Assembly (NCBI GenBank): GCA_003427395.1
Contig: BFEA01000211.1
Coordinates: 444,574-475,468, forward strand
Direction: 5' to 3'
Length of the DNA stretch: 30,895 bases
Source of the DNA: Chara braunii
Lineage: Eukaryota; Streptophyta; Charophyceae; Charales; Characeae
The notes beneath the pieces are model-generated. The model searched no databases. It was given only the letters and a program-made list of their open reading frames with translations, and was not told where the DNA came from. The translations under genes were made by a program, and so were the position numbers. Positions 1-10,259 of this stretch are shown here, piece after piece (the stretch's first letter is position 1; each line of letters opens with the position of its first letter).

Positions 1-60
<60 letters not shown>

Positions 61-66
61 TGTGAT
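1..66. repeat. (CT)n then (TG)n microsatellite
   Basis: A CT run (1-19) passes directly into a TG run up to about 63, with one TA interruption. The same CT-to-TG transition recurs at 24.4 kb. Confidence 0.97.
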
Positions 67-1339
67 TTTAACCACCACCACAGAAATCCCTTTTCACCGG
101 GATGCACATCTATGACATGTCTTCACACACAATATTTTCAAGAGAGAATTTTGATGTGAAACAGCCGATTGATTGCTATATTCTGCATGGTGTGAGGCCC
201 ACCGTGTCTATGCACTTGAAGCACACGATGTGTGGGATGTATACACACCCGTTTGACTTTCAGCAGACTTGCACCTTACATTTTGTCTACAATATGTCCT
301 GAACAGCACACATTCGGACTACCCACCCACTCCCCCCTGGCCACTCTTCCTTGTCTCTGCCAACTTCGCAGCATAGTGCAGCCAGCCTCGACATTCTCCC
401 TCCTTTATCTGCGCAAAGCATCTTTTGAAGCCCCCCCTCTTCTCCTCCACATGTCAAAAGCAATGTAACCCCTCTAGACCCTTTCCCTTCTATATTGTAT
501 GCAAAGCATTTGGTAACCCCCTTCTCTATAACCCCCCTCCTTCCCTGACACCTCAAACCATCACACAAAACCCGCTGACATTTTCCATCTATCCCTATCA
601 CCCGAAAATCAACTTAGAACAACCCTCCACCTTCATGATCCCCCAATGCCTGCCAATTGCCTCAGCAACACACTCTACAATCTTCTTCTTTGGAGACGGG
701 CCTCCCAGACAACTCCCCTTTCACCCACCATATGCACAAACACCCAGCAACAACCACCAGCAGGCTCCACCAGGCAACACCCCTAAGAATTATTAATTTA
801 TTATCCTCCCTACAGCCAACGTGAAATAGAACATGGGGAGACTCCTCTCCGCATTCTCCTCACACCACCTCACACCAACCATGCAAAGCAGATTACGTCA
901 GCAAAATGCACAGTCCACCCATCTTTTGACACCCGTTGCCAAACAGCCAAACACAGGCTTCCTGGAAAAAGTAGAAGAGGTCAAATAAGCCTGCAAAGCA
1001 AGAGCGCTTTTCGTCAGGCGGACTGTGTTCATATCTCAGTCTCAGGGGTTCCCACTGTAAAGACAGTAATGCAGACCACACTGCCGTCGTTTGAAAAATC
1101 CACAAACAATCGACAAACGGCGATACATTCCTAATGAGGGAGATCCATACATACATCCACTACTCGCAAAATTGGTCCCTCTGTCTTCGTTGTCCCACCT
1201 ACTTCCAGGCCTGAATGCCCATGACCGTGTACCTGATACATGCACAGGTCATAAGATAGCTCCACACAAGACGAGCAGTCGACTTTCAGTGTTGATAGAC
1301 CTCGTTCATAAAGCTTCCGTTCTTGTTCAGAATTTCGCA
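67..1339. other. Region downstream of the RRM gene, no gene seen
   Basis: Positions 300-870 are strongly C/T/A-rich and G-poor on the plus strand, which keeps several frames open by composition alone. A minus-strand AG acceptor near 962 precedes an open stretch (GSLCLAVWQRVSKDG...), but no matching donor or partner exon was found. The 3' UTR of the RRM gene should occupy part of the stretch below 1340. Confidence 0.5.
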
Positions 1340-1359
1340 TCAATTATTTGAGGATCCAC
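1340..1359 (-). CDS. Last coding exon of the RRM gene, GGSSNN stop
   Basis: Acceptor TTGATGTCAG is followed in phase 1 by GT GGA TCC TCA AAT AAT TGA, which ends the protein ...GIQGGSSNN. The intron before it is only 76 bp (1360-1435), and most of its pyrimidine tract is the TTCCTA/TTCCTG microsatellite on the minus strand. I see no AATAAA immediately downstream. Confidence 0.68.
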
Positions 1360-4300
1360 CTGACATCAAGAATAGGAACAGGAATAGGAACAGGAATAGG
1401 AACAGGAATAGGCACGTGTGGCATGGGGCGCTTACCTTGAATTCCGTAAGGATTGCGTCCAAATCTATCTGGGTTTCCTCTGAGCGCCCCTGCATAAAAC
1501 ATCCGATCCAAGGGACAGCGGAGTCAGACAACAAACCGACCTGATCGGAAGTGTTCACTGAGCTCACACAACAGCACCCAAAGCCCTGCCAAGAATCATA
1601 CAATGAAAGACCAACCGGCGACCAAAAGAGTGACTTGCACCCAAAGCCCTGCCATGAATCATACAATGAAATGAAAGACCAACGGCGACCAAAAGAGTGA
1701 CTTGCCACTGAAAACACACTGCAGCACCTAAAGCCCTGCTGAGAGCCGTGGGATTTGTCAGCCGCCTAACATTTAGATGGCTCTGCACACGCTATCGCTT
1801 TCAGATTGAAAACCCAACACACTTTTCATTTGGTGATCGTCAGGTGCGGCTAGCTTGTCCCGAGGACTGCTACCAGTACACTGGTGCTCTTAGCAAAGTG
1901 TGTCACTACGTATCTCACCCCACCAAATTCCAACGTTCTGAACATATCAGGACCCGTTCCACATCCAGATTCATCCAACATTCTGAACATATCAGAACCC
2001 ATTCCACGTCCAGATTCATCCAACGTTCTGAATATATCAGGACCCGTTCCACATTCAGATTCATCCAACGTTCTGAACATATCAGGACCCCTTCCACGTT
2101 CAGATTCATCCAACGTTCTGAACATATCAGGACCCATTCCACGTTCAGATTCCTCCAACGTTCTGAACATATCAGGACCTGTTCCACGTCCAGATTCATT
2201 CAGAATGTTGGATTTTGGCGACCTGTGCAGAAAGGCCCTCTGGCAAGGCGAAGTGACTTAAGTTACGAAAGCCAATTTGAAATTCCACCATTTCACTTGA
2301 ACCAGGAGACCTTTCAGAATGCCCATCATGCCACACAACTCTACTCCAAAGAAGTTCAGCTGCTCAGAACAGTATAGGCATCCCTGCAGAAAACCGAGAG
2401 GAATGGCACTGTTCTCATGACAGTGCTCAGAACAGTGTACGCATCCCTACAAAATAGATGGAAGCCCTATTCTCCTTAGGAGCACTTTGTGATGCTGACG
2501 TACAGAGAAAGAGGAGAACAAAAAAGACCGACACTGGAGAGAGGAAATACAGCAGCCTCAGATAGTGCTTGCTTGAAACACATGATAAAGTCGCAGTGCA
2601 AACTTCAGGAATCGGCGTTTTCAGTTGCCTTCTACTGACTGGTAGTCACAATGCACACTTAGGGATTCATATGCTGCCTTCTACTGACGGGAAATCTGCA
2701 CTTACCGGCACCATGTGTAGGAACGCCACCTCCCATTCCAACACCTAGTTGGTCCCGGCGTTGGTCTGCGGCCTGCTTTGAGTAGTTCACAACAAGTGGC
2801 CTCTTCTGCACTTTGTCAATATACATCTGGATTCAAATTACCAAAAGACAAAACCAACAAAAAGACCAAGCCCATCAATAAACCAGATCCAAGAATTGCC
2901 CTCAGAGGCTCAGAATGAAAAAGCCGTGGAAATTACGGGGAAGGCGGGGAAAGGGGGGAGGGAGGGGGAGGAAGGGGGGGAATCTAGGGTGGTGGTGGTG
3001 GGGAACCAGACTGTTGGAAGATACTGGCAAGTGATCTGCAGACAGAAAGAGGCACAGACGCACACAGAGAGAGAAGGATTGAGGGGGCCAGGAGGAGCCT
3101 GCACACAAGAGAGAGCTCCCACAATGAGTTGCCAGACAAATGCTTTGGAGAGAGATGCCTCACAACGCATAGACAAACAGAGAAAAGAGAGAGAGAAAGA
3201 GAGAGACAGAAAGAGAGAGACAGAAAGAGAGAGAGAGAGAGAGCTGACAATTTGTTCGCTCCTCTGTTATAGATTCTGTTGCACAGGCCCCTCATGCAGT
3301 GGAGCACAAGCACCAAGAGCGACAAGCACTGGCAAAGGGTCGTTATCTCTCTTGCTCGAACTTGAATTAGAATTTAACACTTTATGGTAGCATGTTGGGC
3401 TAAGACAGTAGGAAACAAAATGCGTGCTGACGATGGAAGATGTTTCCTTGTCCATATCATCAGGAAATGGCTAACGAGCTCAACGGACTTGACCGTAGGT
3501 AAATGGTGCGGACAAGCTTGTACAACCTCTGGCTCAGATTCCTGAAGACGAGTACAGAGCTAGAGGGCTGGAAGCACTCACTGTCATCCGATGGCGTTCT
3601 GAAATAGCTGTTGCGAGATCAGGGAACGTTATGAAGCAGGACCTCAGCTCCCCTGCATGCAGTTCTTTCTTGCTCAAGCTAACCTGAGTAGCAAGCGGGA
3701 ACATCTTCCGCACCTGCCACAGAGAGAAGATGAAACAGTACATGTCAAATGAGCCACAAGTCTTGCTGGCAACAGTGTATAGGCGGTTTACCCAGTCAGC
3801 ACACCCCCCAGTTTGATCCTGACATATTCAGATGCCCCATATTGCACCTTCCAAATACTGGGTGGATCGAAGGATGAACAAGGATCCAAAAAGAAAACAA
3901 CGAAACCGTTACTTCAAAAGCCCCACCATTCTTTCAAAACATGAAACCATTACTTCAAAAAGCCCGCAGGCAACTGGTTCGAACAACTATGCATTCAGGT
4001 TACAAGCTCGTCACGAAGGCGTCAGGAAAAATTTGCCGTCCAACGAGACATTACAGTCAGTGACTCTGTGAACACTGCACGGTAAGTTTCTAACTCTGGA
4101 AATCCTCTCTTCTCAGTCTTCTGTCTTTCAACTTCATTTGTTCCATGGAATGGAATGGAATGGAATGGAAATGGAATGGAATGGAAATGGAATGTGCACT
4201 ATTCATTTTCCACTTGCTGCCATGCTTCCCTCGACATTATCTTGATGTTTTTCTGATTGGACACAGGTGCCTGATTGGACACAGGTGCCTGATCGGACAC

Positions 4301-7300
4301 AGGTGCCGACTTCCACGGGCTAGCGCAGATTCCAGAAGGTCCCCCTGTTGTCATCATGACCACATGAGCTACTCAAGTTTTACCGAATGCAGCATCGGTT
4401 TAAGGCTCCTCTGTGGTCGGGCCGTCTTTCGCTTGCATGTGGAGAAGTGGGACCACCAAAATGTACATCCCCCGCACACTTCCCCCAAAACAGATTTACC
4501 TTTCAGGTTGAAGAAGTTCCGCCGACTTGTAGACGAAAATTACAGAGCACAAAAAGGCCATATAACCACACAAACTGCTAACGCGGAGATTGAACCAAAA
4601 AAACAAAACAAAAAAGTGCTCCACTGCCTCCATTGAGTCCATTCTGCATTTTCAGAGTTACTACGTACCACAGCCATCAGGTGCGGCTTTCATGTCAGTT
4701 TTCCCTGAAGAGTTTTCCACGGGCCCCTTCTGTTTGCCTTGCCACAGGTACTGGGGGGTATGCTGACTGGGTAACCCGCCTTTTTTTGTAATGACGCATC
4801 CGACAGAGCGGCATCCGACTGGGTAAACCGCCTATACACGGCTTTCCTTTCTTTTTTTGTAAATGCCGCATCCAACAGAGCCGCTGGTGGTTTTAAGGAT
4901 GTACACTTCATAGTTGCTGAGCGTCTCTGTCAGATGCGGCATTACCAAAAAAGACACGATTATCCCTTTTCAGTGTTTTCACACATACACATACAAAAAA
5001 GGAACAACAAGGAAAACATTTCCCACAACGTTGTTTCCCGAGGTCCACTTTTGCATCCACAAGGGCATGGTGCAGACAATTGAACATGATTGGAAGTTCC
5101 GAGATTACACATCACATCATCACTCAAAAGTACCCCCATTCTTTCAAAACATGATGAAACCATTGCTTCAAAGTTCACACCCACCAACACTTTTTTCCGT
5201 GCTAATGGCTTCAACCAGTTACCAAACACCAATGCTTAACAAGTGGCCAAACATGTGAAGTTCTACATGTGGTCAGGTGCCTCTTGGTGCCCATCTTTAA
5301 GATTCCTGTGCATGTGTACGCGTGTGCATGGTGGACTCAACCCCGCAAATGCCTTACCTGCTCCACAGTGACCGTTGGCTCGAAGTTGGAGACAAACAAT
5401 GTACTGCATGGGGGGTTGCCGAGTCGATCAACCTCTGTGAACGCCGATGGGGGTAGGGCTGGTGGCAGTGACGGTTGCAGACTCGGTTGCAGGCCCGCTG
5501 CCAGACTCTGGGGCGGTGTAGCCGGTAGATGACCAAAACCTTTCACAAGGTGTGGAGAGGAGAACAGATCCATATGATGAAGCTGTGGCAGAGTAGGCAA
5601 AGCTTGCAACCGCTGCAGGCTTGCCGATGTCGCATGGCCCAAGCCGGAACCCATAGGATGAAATCCTTGAACAGAAGACGCATGTGGCACTGACGTCAGG
5701 CCACCAAATGGCTGCAACAGGGGATCACAAGACAATAGATCAGATTCCACTCGAAGAACGGACAAACATGCAACATCCAGAACAGAATCACATGGCAAGT
5801 ATATCAGCATCCCGGCGAAGAAAATGAAGCAAAGCTGTGTGCAAAAAACAGCACTCGCAGAACAGGGAAGATGCACCAGATGACTGTCTTCCCCAGAATT
5901 AAACGTACGCCGTACGGTCATTATAGCTGGCATTTGGTGCAACTTTCAGTCTAGATACAGCGATAATGACCGGGTGCTCTATTCGTGTGAATGCATGCAG
6001 TAAGGATAAGTGAAACAGACAGGACAGGTGAGACCCTGTTTGACTAATGGGTAACATCCAACAAGAAATCACATATGAAAAAGCAGCAGCATCCCGCAAT
6101 AAAGAAGGCAGAATATTTTGGCACATAAGAAATACGCAGCAACGAAAAGACCAAGCTGTGTGCAAAAAAAAAAGACAGGCATGCTAGGCGAAATGGTATA
6201 CCCACGTCAAGCTGAACAATCACCCTACTTTCAGTTCCACCTATTGAGCCTTCTGATCACCATACAGCATACTGGCTCTGGCAGGCTAGCTTGCCATGAA
6301 ATAACAGAAAAAATCAACAGTAAATCAGCCTGAGCAGCAATTTGGGTTTCCAATTTTCCGTGTGAGATCCTCATATGACATTGTGCAAAACCACACCATA
6401 GATTAGCTATAATCCAATTTCCTTCAATTATCCAACAAGGAAAAAAAAAAAAAAAAGCATCTCCCGCCAGGTTCCCCACAAAGCCGGAAAGTTGTCGAAA
6501 CAAGACAATCGACCATGTATGAACTTGGGGCATTAGAGGGCCAGATCTTAACAATCATACTACCGAGGATGTAGGACACAAGCTGCTGTTCTTTTCAAAG
6601 CACAAAAGACAATGCTGTGAAGACTCAAACCTACATAAGAGGCCAGAGAACTTCGTCTCAGAACCCTGTTCGTCCCAACATGAATGTGAGAAACGCACCA
6701 TTCCAAGAGCCATGCATTTCTGCTGATGTCGGTTATTAATGCGGCCCTGTCACAAAGAATACAACCCTAGGCTATGCATCAATCTTGCCTTTTTCTACCT
6801 TGAGATATATAACCCTTACCAACTTCCGTGGGTGGGAACTTTCACACTACCATTCCGGTAACTTTCACACCCGGTAACATTCACACTACCTACCGGTAAC
6901 ATTCACACTACCAGTCCGGTAACTTTCACACTACCTTCCGGTGACTTTCACACTACCATTCCGGTAACTTTCACACTAACANTCNGGNAACTTTCACACT
7001 ACCATTCCGGTAACTTTCACACTACCTTCCGGTAACATTCACACACCATTCCGGTAACTTTCACACTACCTTCCGGTAACTTTCACACTACCATTCCGGT
7101 AACTTTCACACTACCTTCCGGTAACATTCACACTACCATTCCGGTAACTTTCACACTACCTTCCGGGTAAATTTCACATCGTGGTAGGCACAGAACAGCA
7201 GCATGTCCACTTCGACCCATGAGGCACCCACCCTCAGATAGCGATGTCCAAATAAACCAAGGAGTTCGCATGAATGACCGAGTAGTCACACCACAGACAA

Positions 7301-9048
7301 CAACAGGAAGCTTCCCAACAACAACCTCATACAAGCGATCACTTCCAGTTGGCAGTAGTCCACACAAAAACCAAGAATGCTGGTCAAAACCAAGACAGAC
7401 AGACGGTGACTGAACGAGTACCGACACCACAGACAGCAACAGGTAGCACTCCAACAACCCCATGCCACCGATCACTTCCAGTTGGCGATAGTCCTTCACA
7501 CAGAAAACAAGAAAGCTGCTCGAACTAACAAAGACAGGGAGGATGGCTGCAGAGCAGGAAACATCATATTTACTGCATCAGAGACTCACCTCACGCCCGA
7601 AGTGATCCACAGATTGCCCAAGCGATGATGGGGGCGGTGCAAAGCGCACTGAGCTTTCGTTCAGACCCAGTGCTGGGTAGGGAACATACACGTTATCCAC
7701 TGATGACAAGGATGCAGTCGGCTCCCACAGCCCCGGCTGAGGAATTCGCCCGGTTAGCTGAAGCAGAGGTGCATCAGGAGATGACAGCACAGCTGCTGAC
7801 CCCGTTGTTGCCGCTGAGGTGCCGTTCGGGACTGCATTCCCTAGGGCGTCAAAAACACGCCTGCAAAAAATGCAAACAGCAAGAATAGTAACAATAGCAG
7901 TCAGCTCATCGCAAACAGGGATCTGCATGCCACCACGTCATTTAGTGGATGCCAACTTGCCAATATGCCTCCACACTTTGCGTCCGCCAGAATAAACCTG
8001 GATATCAGCACATCCAGGTACAGAGCAAGGCCAGATAATGGTTGTCAAGCTCGTGAAATGCATTCAGCAGAGAAAGGTCATCACACCCACTCTGAGCCAA
8101 GCCGATCACCTGGACGAAGGCACTCGGTCACTGCTCAGACAAACACCCGAAACATGCACAGAAAGAGACTAGCAGAGAAGCCACGAAAAGAAAAAAGCGG
8201 AGAAGGTGAAGAAGTTAAATCTCCATAAGTAGTGACCTGCACGAATGGCTTAACGCCTGCACCAATGTCTCCAAAATGGGCTCAGCGAAATTGCATTCTC
8301 CGTGAAGACGCGGAGTACCAGCGGCTCGTCGGGGACACCCCGTGCACCCTTACTATAGCTTTCCATTGACAACGTTGATTGAATGTGTAGGAGAGGTGGG
8401 GGGTGTCTAACTGCCAAAACAATTGGTTTGGTAGAACCTTGCATGGTGGGTAATTTATCTGGGGTGGATGCCTTAATTAGGGAACTTAACAGAGGCAAAT
8501 CTGGCTATATGCTGGAACCTCTGCCGAGTGTCCAATAATGAATGCGTCGATGCGGACAATCAGCAGAGAAGGAAATATATGTTGGTTTTCTGCGGATGAT
8601 GCCCATTGCATTTCAGCAAGGTGAACTCGTACATTTATCAAATTTGACACAAAACAAAGGGCCAAAGGTCAGAGCATGTTCCCGCATAGTGAAATTTTAT
8701 CTGAGCCTAGATTACCCAACTCACGTCTTTAAACCTTTTACAGATTAAAAAGGACTATCTTAGTTGCCAACGCGGCCTGTTTTCCTTCTTTGCTCGGTTA
8801 TGAAAGGTCTTCGCACCGACTCTGAGCCAAACCGTATGGCTGGACAAAAGCACTCAGACGCTTCTCAGACAAGTAACCAAAAAATGCACAGTAAGAGCCT
8901 AGCAGAAAAAACAAGAAAAGAAAAAAGGGGAGAAGGTGAAGAGGGGAAGCAAGGGGGGAAATATGAGGGGGGGAGAGAAAGAGAAAGGGAGAAAGAGAGA
9001 AAGAGAAAGAGAGAAAGAAAGAAAGAGAGAGGGAAAGCAGGAGAGAAT

Positions 9049-9083
<35 letters not shown>

Positions 9084-10221
9084 GAGGGAGGAATGGTAAT
9101 GAAGGCTGAATGCCAAACCGTTGAGGACAGGGAACCACCAAACAATCAGCAATGACAAGCTGGATAGGACAGACTATTTCATCTAGCTTAAGCCACCAGT
9201 ACACATCCATTGGCCGTGCACCCCTTCCGGAGCCCACTCGCTGTCGATTTATTTTATCGACGGCAGACGACCCTCCTAACTGGTAGGAGAGGCTCAATTG
9301 GCCTCTCAACTTGGCTGGGGCCACATGTACTGGTGCTTTAAGATGAATGAGCAACCCTTTTGAGGGCATTCTCTTCTGATCTTCCTCCTCGACTTCGTCA
9401 CTACCGTCTATAGCCCAGCATTTCTCTTCTCCCTCATCCCAGTCCTTCTCCTCTGGTAGTGTTCACTGTTCTCCTGCGGTTCGTTACGGTCGTTTATCAC
9501 ACCCATGAACTCAGTGGGGGCCCACAGAAGCGTCATAGTGATAAGAAACCTCCTCTCAGTACAAGAACGACAGAAGAAGTGTGAATTGGTGGAGAACCAT
9601 CCCAATACTTCTCACCAATGGTTTTCACACATGTGGATATACTCACTTTGGCTTCACGAAATTGATGATCATTTTCTCTGGCCAGTCTTTCTCTGCAAAA
9701 GAACAGACACAATGTTGCCGCTAACAATCAACGCTCACCAAAAAAAAGGCACCTCATCCTGAACTCATACCACCTGCACACCTCACGCCCGTCAGGGCAT
9801 CAAATGCCCACCGAAGTCCCATACCCAACAAATCACATACATCCTCAGATGCCTAGCACATTCACACATTACACTGCAAAATCCTTCTGAAAAGCATACC
9901 ATAGCAAGTGCTGTCATTTTCAAGTCCAAGCAAACAAAAGAATAACAAAATGAACATGCAGATGTCCTACCAAATGCAGGTCAAAGATAGTAAAAGAACA
10001 CTTTTTTTTTTTTTTTTTTTTAGTAAAAGAACACTTGACAGACATCGTACCATAAAATCTAGCTTCGACCACCTGACCCGCACATTAACAAACCTTCATG
10101 GCACCCGAAATAAGGATGACCGTTCATAATCTCCTTGTCTACAAGCAACTTTCACCAATCAGAATCCAATCATCAATCATCCAACAAAGCCAAGCCCCAA
10201 AACAAACACCTAACGGAAAGT

Positions 10222-10259
<38 letters not shown>

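Larger units (their letters stand above)
3770..5180. repeat. Scattered local direct and inverted repeats in intron 5
   Basis: GGCGGTTTACCCAGTCAGCA (about 3782) recurs inverted as GCTGACTGGGTAACCCGCC (about 4762) and again near 4815. CCATTCTTTCAAAACATGA followed by AAACCATT recurs directly at about 3926 and 5138. TTTTTGTAAATGCCGCATCC (about 4855) is inverted by GATGCGGCATTACC (about 4933). Several segments of this intron have been copied in both orientations. Confidence 0.75.

Noticed and set aside
1748-2377. 209-aa plus-strand frame with 15-residue repeats (QRSEHIRTRSTSRFI type)
   Set aside because: It is the translation of a 45-bp minisatellite; other frames on both strands are equally open, and the array lies in intron 7 of the minus-strand gene.
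3030-3045. Minus-strand acceptor CTTTCTGTCTGCAG followed by an open SLASIFQQSGSPPPPP end
   Set aside because: Requires phase 2, which exon 6 does not supply; the true next exon at 2826 completes the RRM in phase 0.
4145-4636. 163-aa plus frame beginning MEWNGMEWKWNGME
   Set aside because: Start is a translated GGAAT microsatellite; the rest lies in intron 5 and shows no domain.
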